Assembly (NCBI RefSeq): GCF_003751605.1
Contig: NZ_RJVJ01000001.1
Span: forward strand, 2,604,001 to 2,668,000
Direction of reading: 5' to 3'
Length of the DNA stretch: 64,000 nucleotides
Origin: Kitasatospora cineracea
GTDB taxonomy: Bacteria; Actinomycetota; Actinomycetes; Streptomycetales; Streptomycetaceae
Notes under the pieces: generated by a model
The model's input: the letters and a program-made list of their open reading frames with translations, nothing else
Told to the model about the DNA's origin: nothing
Database searches by the model: none
Translations under genes and position numbers: made by a program
Part shown: positions 44,658-52,285 of the stretch, one piece after another
How the letters are laid out: every line of letters begins with the position of its first letter
Numbering within the stretch: the stretch's first letter is position 1

Positions 44658-44747
44658 CGGAGACCTTCCCGCAGGCCCCGGACGGGCTGCTCGCTCGGGC
44701 GACGGCGTGAACCTCGCCAGCCTGACTGATCGACTTGTCAGATGTTA

Positions 44748-44761
44748 GGGACCTATGTCCC
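44748..44761. promoter_or_regulatory. Palindrome GGGAC-CTAT-GTCCC in AT-rich promoter region of the PBP gene
   Basis: Lies about 90 bases upstream of the PBP start in an AT-rich patch (44735-44812) that likely holds its promoter. Confidence 0.4.
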
Positions 44762-44864
44762 ATTTCTCCTAAGACGATCTTTAAATCCCCCTTAGCTTCA
44801 CATCCTCCCCCTTCTCAACGAGCGCGCCGCGCAAGGGACATGGCGGGAGCGGCCGGAAAACGCC

Positions 44865-44895
44865 GAAGGCCCCTCGCTGAGAGCGAGGGGCCTTC
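44865..44895 (-). terminator. Terminator of tRNA-Lys copy 1
   Basis: Perfect 14-bp stem (44865-44878 with 44882-44895) with GAG loop; on the minus strand it is followed by TTTT. Begins ten bases after the tRNA 3' end. Confidence 0.9.
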
Positions 44896-44905
44896 GTGCT
44901 GTCTG

Positions 44906-44979
44906 TGCGCCGCCAGGGACTCGAACCCCGGACCCGCTGATTAAGAGTCAGCTGCTCTAACCAACTGAGCTAGCGGCGC
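44906..44979 (-). tRNA. tRNA-Lys (anticodon CTT), copy 1
   Basis: Minus-strand cloverleaf: acceptor GCGCCGC/GCGGCGC, D arm GCTCAGTTGGTTAGAGC, anticodon loop CTCTTAA in stem GCTGA/TCAGC, T arm CGGGGTTCGAGTCCCTG, discriminator A; CCA not encoded. A -10-like TAGTGT at 44995-45000 and TTCACC 17 bases further give a short leader of about 9 bases. Confidence 0.97.
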
Positions 44980-45062
44980 GTGCTGACGTGGAGAACACTA
45001 CACGCTCTCCGACCTGCGGTGAAACCCGGTTCCCGGGCGGGCCCGTCCGGGCCCGGAAACGC

Positions 45063-45090
45063 CGAGAGCCTCCCCGGAGGGAGGCTCTCG
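45063..45090 (-). terminator. Terminator of tRNA-Lys copy 2
   Basis: Perfect 12-bp stem (45063-45074 with 45079-45090), CGGA loop, then GTTT on the minus strand. Confidence 0.88.
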
Positions 45091-45099
45091 TGCTGTCTG

Positions 45100-45173
45100 T
45101 GCGCCGCCAGGGACTCGAACCCCGGACCCGCTGATTAAGAGTCAGCTGCTCTAACCAACTGAGCTAGCGGCGC
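45100..45173 (-). tRNA. tRNA-Lys (anticodon CTT), copy 2
   Basis: Identical in sequence to copy 1, 194 bases away, with the same TAGTGT -10-like hexamer at 45189-45194 at the same distance and its own terminator. Separate transcription units are implied. Confidence 0.97.
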
Positions 45174-45245
45174 CTGCTGACCCGGAGAACACTACACGCC
45201 CCGGGCCGCCCGCCGAAATCGTGACACCCCGCTCACCGAACGTGC

Positions 45246-46004
45246 TCAGCGCGGCGGCGGCAGCCGGCTCAGGAACACCTCGAACGCGGTCGGCTTCACC
45301 GCGTTCGCCCCGTCGAACGGGTAGTTCATCTCCTTGACGGCGATCAGCGACAGCGCGATCAGCCCGGCCAGGCTGAGCACCATCGCCAGGTGCGCCCAGG
45401 TGTTGGAGAGGCCGAACAGGAAGGTGAAGGCGATGGTGACCACCGCGCCGGCGATCAGCGCCGCCCACAGCAGCGGCGGCACGCAGTCCGCGATCAGGTT
45501 CAGCCGGGCCCGGCGCTTGCTGGCCAGCCCGTCCACGTGCTGGATCACGTTCTGGTAGATCGCCGACTGCTGGTCCCCCTGCGGGTCGAAGGAGAGCGCG
45601 GACTCCCGGATCCTGTACATCAGCGCCGTCGCCGCCGGATCGCTGTGGTGGTCGCCCATCTGCCGCCACTCGGTGTCCACCACCGCGTGCGCGTAGCTGA
45701 GCGTCAGCCCCTCCAGCTCGGCCCCCGCGGGCAGCGGCATCTGCCGGGACATCCAGTACACCCCCGCCAGCTCGTCCGCCTCGGCGAAGGTGGTCGCCTT
45801 CGCCGTCGACGAGTTCTCCCACACCACGATCACCACGAACGCCACCAGCACCGCGTAGAACGCCCCCACCGCCGCGAAGATGAACCCCGCCACGTCGTTG
45901 CAGTTCTCCCGCGCCGGCACCGACGCGTACTTCTGCACCAGCAGCATCCCCGCCGCGGTCCCCGCCAGCGTGCCCACCATGATCATCACATCGACCCAGT
46001 TCAC
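45246..46004 (-). CDS. DUF4239 (bestrophin-like) membrane protein
   Basis: 252 residues. Two N-terminal helices, a soluble loop of about 110 residues (70-175) with LVFAEADELAGVYWMSRQMP-like sequence, then two C-terminal helices. This is the DUF4239 pattern, weakly like bestrophin channels; function unknown. GTG 46004. Divergent from ltrA across a 510-base gap. Confidence 0.85.
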   Translation of the reverse strand: MNWVDVMIMVGTLAGTAAGMLLVQKYASVPARENCNDVAGFIFAAVGAFYAVLVAFVVIVVWENSSTAKATTFAEADELAGVYWMSRQMPLPAGAELEGLTLSYAHAVVDTEWRQMGDHHSDPAATALMYRIRESALSFDPQGDQQSAIYQNVIQHVDGLASKRRARLNLIADCVPPLLWAALIAGAVVTIAFTFLFGLSNTWAHLAMVLSLAGLIALSLIAVKEMNYPFDGANAVKPTAFEVFLSRLPPPR

Positions 46005-46514
46005 GCCGCCCCCACATCCCCTCGGTGCCCGATTGTGCGCATACGGCCATCACACCGTCCGCCCCCGCCCCCAGCGACCCGAACTAGCCCGACCGGCCGC
46101 CGGGCGCACCCCTGCCGGACGGCGGGCGGCGCTGTCGGGCAGCGCGGTGATCACGAGGAGTTCGGGTCCTGCGGAGCGCGGGGGCCGGCCCCGTGTTCCA
46201 CCCTCGTCCTTGACCTTCCGCGTTGCCCGCGAAGCGCCCTCGTCGGCCGTCCATCCGCAGAGGAATCTATCGGTCGAATTCGGACAGACAGGACAATCGG
46301 CGCAACACGCGCCGAAATGGACCGCGCTGTCACTCGGATCGCGCACTGGGGCGTCAACTCCGCGTGACGAGTAGTCAGATCGGGTGGAAATCGGTCAACC
46401 GGCGTGCCGCGCCCGGTGCGTGCGCGGCGCACGCCGGGCTGCCAGGATCTCCGGTGTCCAACTCCCCTGCCGCGCCCGCCCCCTGCCCGCGCGGCCCGCT
46501 GCGAAGGCAGAACC
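46005..46514. other. 510-bp divergent intergenic region with low-GC core
   Basis: No gene supported. Open frames here (for example a Cys-containing one on the minus strand, 46050-46346) lack the strong third-position GC bias of real genes in this window. Bases about 46255-46400 are AT-richer than surroundings and likely hold the promoters of both flanking genes. No repeat stands out. Confidence 0.5.
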
Positions 46515-47681
46515 ATGAGCACCGCCCCCGACCCCTACCGGCCGGTCCGCCGGATGCGGGCCCGCGACCGGCGCGAGTCGCACCGGGTCTCCACCCCGCT
46601 CGAGCTGTTCTTCGACCTGTGCTTCGTGGTCGCCATCGCCCAGGCCGGCCGGGAACTCGCCCACGCCCTGGCCGAGGGCCACTACGCCGCCGCCCTCACC
46701 GGCTACGCGACGGCCTTCTTCGCGGTGTGGTGGGCCTGGATGAACTTCACCTGGTTCGCCTCCGCGTACGACGTCGACGACGTGCCCTACCGGCTCACCA
46801 CCCTGGTGCAGATCACCGGCGTGCTGGTGCTCGCGGCGGGCGTCCCGCGGATCTTCGAGGACCGGGACCTGGTGCTCGGCGTGGCCGGCTACGTGCTGAT
46901 GCGCCTGGCCATGGTCACCCAGTGGCTGCGCGCCGCCCGCGGCGAGAGCGGCCCGGCCCGCACCTGCGCGCTGCGCTACGCGGTGGGGATCTCGGTCGTC
47001 CAGGTGTTCTGGGTGGTGCTGCTGTTCCTCCCGCACGGCACCCAGGGCCCGCTGTTCCCGCTCGGCGTGCTGGTCGAACTCGCCGTCCCGGTCTGGGCCG
47101 AGAAGGACAACCAGACGCCCTGGCACCGGCACCACATCGTGGAGCGCTACGGCCTGTTCACCATCATCGTGCTGGGCGAGACGGTCGCCGCCGCCACCGT
47201 CGCGGTCCAGGCCGCGCTGGACGAGCACCGGGCGGTCGCCGAACTGCTGCCGATCGCGGCCGGCGGCCTGCTGATCTGCTTCGGTGCCTGGTGGATCTAC
47301 TTCGCAGACGACAGCCACGACCACCTGCGCGACAACCGGCAGGCGCTGCCCTGGGGCTACGGCCACTACCTGGTCTTCGCCTCGGCCGCCGCGGTCGGCG
47401 CCGGCCTGGAGGTCGCCGCCGAGCACGCGGTGGGCACCGCGCACCTCTCGGCCCGGGCCGCGAGCGCCGCCGTGACCATCCCCACCGCGCTGTTCCTGGT
47501 CACCGTCTGGGCCCTGCACTCCCGCCACCACAAGCGCGGCGCCGCCCAGGCGGTCCTGCCGCTGGCCGCGCTGTCGGTGCTGGCTGCGACGCTGGCGGGG
47601 GAGTCCGCAGTGCTGATCGCCGGGCTCCTGGTGGCGCTGGCCGTCGCCACCGGCCTGATCCTGTCCGCGAAACGGAGCTGA
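46515..47681 (+). CDS. ltrA: Low temperature requirement protein A (LtrA) family
   Basis: 388 residues, about ten membrane helices. N-terminal family motif VSTPLELFFDLCFVVAIAQAG and the central HHIVERYGLFTIIVLGETVAAA are diagnostic. Function is poorly known (first linked to growth of Listeria at low temperature). GAAGG before ATG 46515. The pentapeptide gene starts two bases after its stop. Confidence 0.92.
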   Translation: MSTAPDPYRPVRRMRARDRRESHRVSTPLELFFDLCFVVAIAQAGRELAHALAEGHYAAALTGYATAFFAVWWAWMNFTWFASAYDVDDVPYRLTTLVQITGVLVLAAGVPRIFEDRDLVLGVAGYVLMRLAMVTQWLRAARGESGPARTCALRYAVGISVVQVFWVVLLFLPHGTQGPLFPLGVLVELAVPVWAEKDNQTPWHRHHIVERYGLFTIIVLGETVAAATVAVQAALDEHRAVAELLPIAAGGLLICFGAWWIYFADDSHDHLRDNRQALPWGYGHYLVFASAAAVGAGLEVAAEHAVGTAHLSARAASAAVTIPTALFLVTVWALHSRHHKRGAAQAVLPLAALSVLAATLAGESAVLIAGLLVALAVATGLILSAKRS

Positions 47682-47683
47682 CC

Positions 47684-48319
47684 GTGCGCCTCGAAGACCT
47701 CCCGTACGCCCACCTGCTGCAGCGCCACACCGGGCCGCTGCGCCCCGACGCCCGGTACGACACGGTGCACTTCGACGGCCTCGCGCTGACCGGGCAGTTC
47801 GGCGGCGCGCACTTCCTGGAGTGCGCGTTCACCGGGGTGCGGATCGAGGAGGCGAAGCTGCGCCGGGCCGGGTTCAACGAGGTGTGGGTGCAGGGCGGCC
47901 GGCTGGTCGGGGTCGACCTGGCGGAGAGCGAGTGGCAGGACGCCGAGGTCGACTCCACCGTGCTGGCGGGCATCTCCGGGTACGGCTCGGCCGTCCGCCG
48001 CACGGTGTTCCGCCAGTGCAAGCTGGAGGCGGTCAACCTGCGCGGCGCGGTGCTGCGCGACGTGGTCTTCGAGGACTGCCTGCTGCGGGACGTCGACCTC
48101 GCCGAGGCCAGGCTCACCGACGTCTCCTTCCCCGGCAGCACCCTGGACGAGGTCCGCCTGCGCGGCGCGACCCTGAAGAACACCGACCTGCGCACCGCCG
48201 CCCGCCTCGGCCTGCCCGACGGCCACCTCGGCCTGCGCGGCGCCGTCATCTCGACCACCCAACTGCTCGACCTCGCCCCCCAGTTCGCCCACGCCCTGGG
48301 CATCGCGGTGCAGGACTGA
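47684..48319 (+). CDS. Pentapeptide repeat protein
   Basis: 211 residues. Repeats of A(D/N)LxX type form a right-handed beta-helix, e.g. FLECAFTGVRIEEAKLRRAGF and LEAVNLRGAVLRDVVFEDCLLRDVDLAEARL. Such proteins may mimic DNA (gyrase protection) or be structural. GTG 47684 follows the ltrA stop by two bases with GGAG in the ltrA end, so translation is coupled. Confidence 0.88.
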   Translation: MRLEDLPYAHLLQRHTGPLRPDARYDTVHFDGLALTGQFGGAHFLECAFTGVRIEEAKLRRAGFNEVWVQGGRLVGVDLAESEWQDAEVDSTVLAGISGYGSAVRRTVFRQCKLEAVNLRGAVLRDVVFEDCLLRDVDLAEARLTDVSFPGSTLDEVRLRGATLKNTDLRTAARLGLPDGHLGLRGAVISTTQLLDLAPQFAHALGIAVQD

Positions 48320-48359
48320 ACCCGGTCGCCGCGAGCCGTCCGTCGAGGATTTCCCCCGG

Positions 48360-48400
48360 CTGTTCACCTCCTGTCCGCCGTTGCGGCCGTCGGTGAACAG
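48360..48400. promoter_or_regulatory. Possible PHO box and GTTCACC dyad upstream of phospholipase C
   Basis: GTTCACC-TCCT-GTCCGCC (48362-48379) fits the 11-base direct-repeat unit of Streptomyces PHO boxes (conserved GTTCACC, four loose bases). The nine-base arm CTGTTCACC (48360-48368) recurs inverted as GGTGAACAG at 48392-48400. About 150 bases before the start of a phosphate-releasing enzyme gene. Confidence 0.55.
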
Positions 48401-48517
48401 TCCGCCAAACCTTCGTCCCGGCCGGTGACCCGGCGGCCCGTCCTGCGTGAGGATGCTCGGCGTTCGACACGAAGGTGTCTGGACAACACCAGCAGCCGAG
48501 GGGACGGGCGGGTCGAA

Positions 48518-50569
48518 GTGGCAGAGCTGAGTCGTAGGAAGTTCATCGCGTTGTCGGCGAGTGCGGCGGCCGGGGCGGCGGTCGCCGGCACCGCGGCGGG
48601 GGCCGGGGCGGCACCCGCGGCGGCGGCCGCGACGGGGGCCACCGGCACCCTCGCGGACGCCCGGCACATCGTGGTCCTGATGCAGGAGAACCGCAGTTTC
48701 GACCACTACTTCGGCATGCTGAAGGGCGTGCGCGGCTTCGCCGACCGGGCGACCATCCAACTGTCCGGCGGCTACGGCGTCTTCAACCAGCCGAACCTGC
48801 TCGGCCGCCAGTACCCGTGGCAGTTCTCCGCGACCAAGCCGGCCGGCGGCGCCGACCCGGAGCGCCTGGCCCAGTGCAACGGGGACCTCGCGCACGGCTG
48901 GAGCGACCAGCACAAGGCGTGGAACGGCGGGAAGCTGGACTCCTGGGTGTCCGCCAAGGGCAACGTGCGCACCCTCGGCTACCTGACCCGGGCCGACATC
49001 CCGTTCCACTACGCGCTGGCCGACAACTGGACGGTCAACGACGCCTACCACTGCTCGGTGCTCTCCGCGACCGGCCCCAACCGCACCTACCACTGGTCCG
49101 GCCAGATCGACCCGGCCGGCGCGGCCGGCGGCCCCGCGTACGACGGCGGCGACGAGTCGGGCCTGAAGTGGCAGACGTACGCGGAGGCCCTGGAGGCGGC
49201 CGGGGTCAGCTGGAAGGTCTACCAGAACGCCTCCGACAACTACGGCGACAACGCGCTGGCGTACTTCACCGCCTTCTCCTCCGCCCCCGCCGGCAGCGCG
49301 CTCGCCACCAAGGGCATGGGCTCGGTGCCCAGGGCCACCGGGAAGACCCCGGACGACATCGTCGCCGCGATCAGGGCGGACGTGCTGGGCGGGACGCTGC
49401 CCCAGGTGTCCTGGATCGTGCCGGACCAGGCGTCCTCGGAGCACCCGTACGCCACCCCGGCCGACGGCGCGCACTTCGTGCACAACGTGCTGGACGCGCT
49501 GAACGCCGACCCGGCCGTGTTCGACTCCACGATCCTGTTCCTCAACTACGACGAGAACGACGGCTTCTTCGACCACGTCCCGCCGCCGGTCGCCCCGTCC
49601 GGCACGGCGGGCGAGTTCTACAACGGCACCAACATCGGCCTCGGCTTCCGCGTCCCGATGATCGCCGTCTCGCCGTGGAGCCGCGGCGGCTGGGTCTCCT
49701 CGGAGACCTCCGACCACACCTCGGTGCTGCGCTTCCTGGAGAAGTGGACCGCCGCCCTCGGCAAGCCCGCCACCTGCCCGAACATCTCGGCCTGGCGGCG
49801 CAGGGTCACCGGCGACCTGACCGGCATGTTCGACTTCGCCCACCCGGTGTACGGGATGCCCGCGCTGCCGGACACCTCGCAGACCATCGGCCTGGCCGCC
49901 TGCGGCCCGCTGCCCAACCCGGCCCCGGTGAACAACCAACTGCCGGTGCAGGAACCGGGCACCCGCCCGGCCCGCGCGCTGCCCTACCAGCCGGTGGCCA
50001 ACCTGGACCGCCTGGAGTTCGGCTCCGGCGGCGTGATCAAGGTCTGGATGGCGATGTCCAACCAGGGCAGCGCGAGCAGCCACTTCGCCGCGTACGCCAA
50101 CGCCTACCGCTCCGGCGGTCCGTGGCCGTACACCGTCGACCCGGCCGGCTCGACCAGCGACTTCTTCAACTGCGGCACCGGGTACGGCGCGGGCAAGTAC
50201 GACCTGACGGTGGTCGGCCCCAACCGCTTCCTGCGCCGCTTCACCGGCGACGCCACCGCCGCCGGCAAGAACGCCGCCGCCACCGCCACGTACGCCCCCG
50301 CCCCGGACACCGGCAAGCTCGCCCTCTGGTTCGAACTCGCCAACGCCGGCAGCACGGCGGTGACCTTCACCGTCACCTCCAACGCCTACCGCTCCGACGG
50401 CCCGTGGACGTACCAGGTCGCGGCCGGGGCGAGCACCCGCGACTACTTCAACGCCGTCGCCTACACCAACGGCTGGTACGACTTCACCGTGACGGTCAGC
50501 GGCGACGCGAGCTGGTCGCAGCGCTTCACCGGCCACCTGGAGACCGGCGCCCCCTCGATCTCCGGCTGA
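48518..50569 (+). CDS. Tat-exported phosphocholine-specific type phospholipase C
   Basis: 683 residues. Tat signal SRRKFIALSASAAAG, then the phosphoesterase family domain with the nucleophile region MQENRSFDHYFG and metal site FLNYDENDGFFDHV, followed by two C-terminal DUF756-like beta domains with matching ends (NAYRSGGPWPYTVDPAG and NAYRSDGPWTYQVAAG). Releases phosphorylated head groups from phospholipids outside the cell. The GTG at 48518 gives a proper Tat start; the ribosome site is weak. Confidence 0.92.
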   Translation: MAELSRRKFIALSASAAAGAAVAGTAAGAGAAPAAAAATGATGTLADARHIVVLMQENRSFDHYFGMLKGVRGFADRATIQLSGGYGVFNQPNLLGRQYPWQFSATKPAGGADPERLAQCNGDLAHGWSDQHKAWNGGKLDSWVSAKGNVRTLGYLTRADIPFHYALADNWTVNDAYHCSVLSATGPNRTYHWSGQIDPAGAAGGPAYDGGDESGLKWQTYAEALEAAGVSWKVYQNASDNYGDNALAYFTAFSSAPAGSALATKGMGSVPRATGKTPDDIVAAIRADVLGGTLPQVSWIVPDQASSEHPYATPADGAHFVHNVLDALNADPAVFDSTILFLNYDENDGFFDHVPPPVAPSGTAGEFYNGTNIGLGFRVPMIAVSPWSRGGWVSSETSDHTSVLRFLEKWTAALGKPATCPNISAWRRRVTGDLTGMFDFAHPVYGMPALPDTSQTIGLAACGPLPNPAPVNNQLPVQEPGTRPARALPYQPVANLDRLEFGSGGVIKVWMAMSNQGSASSHFAAYANAYRSGGPWPYTVDPAGSTSDFFNCGTGYGAGKYDLTVVGPNRFLRRFTGDATAAGKNAAATATYAPAPDTGKLALWFELANAGSTAVTFTVTSNAYRSDGPWTYQVAAGASTRDYFNAVAYTNGWYDFTVTVSGDASWSQRFTGHLETGAPSISG

Positions 50570-50580
50570 CGCCCGGGCGC

Positions 50581-50622
50581 GGGGGGCCGCACCCGGACGC
50601 CCCGGTCCGGGTGCGGCCCCCC
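50581..50622. terminator. Terminator after phospholipase C
   Basis: Perfect 18-bp stem (50581-50598 with 50605-50622), six-base loop. Confidence 0.88.
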
Positions 50623-50678
50623 GGGGCCGGTGCGAGGGTGGACGGAGCCCGATGTCCGCGAAACCCCGAGGAGGAGAC

Positions 50679-50864
50679 ATGGGTCTGAGCGACCAGTTCA
50701 AGGACAAGGCGAAGGACCTCACCGACCAGGCCAAGTCGGCGCTCGGCGACCAGGGTTCCAAGACCGAGGAAGCCGAGCAGAAGGCCCGCGAGCAGGCCGA
50801 GGGCATGATGCCCGGCGGCCAGGAGTCCGCGGACGACCAGCAGCAGGAGGGCGAGTCCTCCTGA
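50679..50864 (+). CDS. Small charged helical protein (CsbD-like or MT0933 antitoxin-like)
   Basis: 61 residues, Lys/Asp/Glu/Gln-rich: MGLSDQFKDKAKDLTDQ then a helical acidic tail ending in Gln/Glu/Ser. Amphipathic, no membrane segment. It resembles the short stress or antitoxin-like proteins of actinobacteria, but no family is certain. Preceded by GAGGAGGAG. The 19 bases over the ribosome site and start (50665-50683) are identical to those of the next gene. Confidence 0.72.
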   Translation: MGLSDQFKDKAKDLTDQAKSALGDQGSKTEEAEQKAREQAEGMMPGGQESADDQQQEGESS

Positions 50865-50950
50865 CCTGCCGACCGCGTGGGACGGGCCCGACCGGGTCCG
50901 TCCCACCGGCGTACCGTGGCAAGGGGGGACCGCCCACCCGAGGAGGAGAC

Positions 50951-51163
50951 ATGGGCATCTTCGACAGGTTCCGCCCCAAGGCGGCGGCCCAGCCCCCCGC
51001 CGACTCGCCCGAACGCGCCGCCCTCGCCCACGACGAGGCCGCCGACGCCTTCGGGGACCGGGTCGAACGGGCCCGCGACGACGCCGAACGCCGGATCCGG
51101 CAGGAGCGCGAGGACCGCGAGGCCGCCGAGAACATGACCGCCGAGGGCGATCCCTGGAGCTGA
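50951..51163 (+). CDS. Small charged helical protein
   Basis: 70 residues, MGIFDRFRPKAAAQPP followed by a highly charged helix (RVERARDDAERRIRQEREDREAAEN). No membrane segment or known domain. Shares the 19-base leader CCCGAGGAGGAGACATGGG with the 61-residue protein upstream, although the proteins differ after the first few residues. Terminator hairpin 17 bases after the stop. Function unknown. Confidence 0.72.
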   Translation: MGIFDRFRPKAAAQPPADSPERAALAHDEAADAFGDRVERARDDAERRIRQEREDREAAENMTAEGDPWS

Positions 51164-51179
51164 CCCGCGCGACGCACCC

Positions 51180-51214
51180 GGAGCGCCGGCCCCGTCACCG
51201 GGCGCCGGCGCTCC
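51180..51214. terminator. Terminator after small charged protein gene
   Basis: Eleven-bp stem GGAGCGCCGGC/GCCGGCGCTCC (51180-51190 with 51204-51214). Confidence 0.75.
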
Positions 51215-51370
51215 GCGCGCTGTGACACGGCGGTGACAGTAGGCACACGACACACGGATGTCGGGCTGGAAGTATTCCTTCTGCGCGGGGGAGCGGGCCG
51301 AGAGGGAAACCGGCCCGCGGAGCGCGCAACCCACACCAGTCGCAGCACCCGCATCCCTTGGGGGAAACCC

Positions 51371-52231
51371 ATGAACACCCGCCGGTCCGTGTCGTCCGCC
51401 GCCGCCACTGCGGTGCTGGTTCTCGCCGCCACCGCCGTGGCCGGCGGCACCGCGTGGGCGGACGGCACAGCGACCCTCCCCCCGTGCGCCCACGGGACGG
51501 CCGTGCTGCCGGGCGAGACCCCGGTCCAGGGCGGTCCCGCGCACAGCGGCACGGTGGCGCTCGAGGTCACCGGCGACGCGAAGCCGACCGTCCGGGGCGA
51601 CGTGACGACGTACCGGGTGCGGGTCACCGAGACCAACCGGACCGGCGCCGACTACCGGCACGTGACGCTGCTGCCGATCTTCTTCACCCGGCTCGGCGTG
51701 ATGAACGGCGACAACGCCGAGGTGTTCTGGGAGCACGGGGGCAGCAGCGTCGCCCTGCCCACCCGGCCCGGCTGCGACCCGTCGGCCTGGGTCGACTCCG
51801 CCGCGCTGGACGTGCCGCTGGCGAACGGGCAGTCGGCCTCCTTCGACCTGCGGATCACCACCTCCACCTCGGTGGCGGAGAAGGTCGAGGAGATCAGGGT
51901 CGGGGCGAGCGCCTGGGCGGACGGCTCGTCGGTCACGGCGGACTCCTTCCTCCAGCTGCCGGGCGTGCCCCGGGCCGCCGAGCCCACCAAGGCGCCCACC
52001 GCGACCCCGACGAAGGCGGCCACCCCGACGCCCACCGCGACCCCGACGAAGGCGGCCACCGCCTCGGCGACCCCGACCCCGGCCGCCGCCACCCCGGCCC
52101 CCGTCGCCGCCTCCGCCGAACTCGCCTCCACCGGCGGCGGCAGCAGCACCGGCCTGCTGGCCGCCGCCGCGGCCCTGCTGATCGCCGCGGGCGGCGCCGT
52201 CCTGTACACCCTCCGCCGGCGCGCCCGCTGA
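51371..52231 (+). CDS. Secreted surface protein with LAxTG-type sortase signal
   Basis: 286 residues. Signal peptide (cleavage near WA-DG, residue 31), a beta-rich domain (about 35-195) with a Cys pair, then a Thr/Pro/Ala/Lys spacer with repeated ATPTKAATPT units, then LASTG, a hydrophobic helix and the tail RRRAR. This is the class E sortase sorting signal of Streptomyces, so it is probably cell-wall linked. Domain resembles those of other actinomycete wall proteins but is not assigned. ATG 51371. Confidence 0.82.
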   Translation: MNTRRSVSSAAATAVLVLAATAVAGGTAWADGTATLPPCAHGTAVLPGETPVQGGPAHSGTVALEVTGDAKPTVRGDVTTYRVRVTETNRTGADYRHVTLLPIFFTRLGVMNGDNAEVFWEHGGSSVALPTRPGCDPSAWVDSAALDVPLANGQSASFDLRITTSTSVAEKVEEIRVGASAWADGSSVTADSFLQLPGVPRAAEPTKAPTATPTKAATPTPTATPTKAATASATPTPAAATPAPVAASAELASTGGGSSTGLLAAAAALLIAAGGAVLYTLRRRAR

Positions 52232-52246
52232 CCTCCCGCCACCCCC

Positions 52247-52280
52247 GTCCGGCCGGCCCCTCCCGAGGGGCCGGCCGGAC
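52247..52280. terminator. Bidirectional terminator, surface protein / tricorn
   Basis: Perfect 16-bp stem (52247-52262 with 52265-52280) with a very short loop, between convergent genes. Confidence 0.85.
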
Positions 52281-52285
52281 GGCGT

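Noticed and set aside
44735..44944. Short plus-strand peptide ending in AARDSNPGPAD, also at 57704-58066
   Set aside because: It is the antisense translation of the tRNA-Lys gene, a well-known annotation artefact.
46050..46346. Cys-rich minus-strand frame (CCADCPVCP) in the gap before ltrA
   Set aside because: Third codon positions are not GC-biased as in real genes here, and there is no ribosome site.
47366..51736. Very long minus-strand open frame (over 1400 codons) across ltrA and phospholipase C
   Set aside because: Artefact of high GC: it lies antisense to genes with clear domains, its product is Gly/Arg/Val-rich low complexity with no motif.
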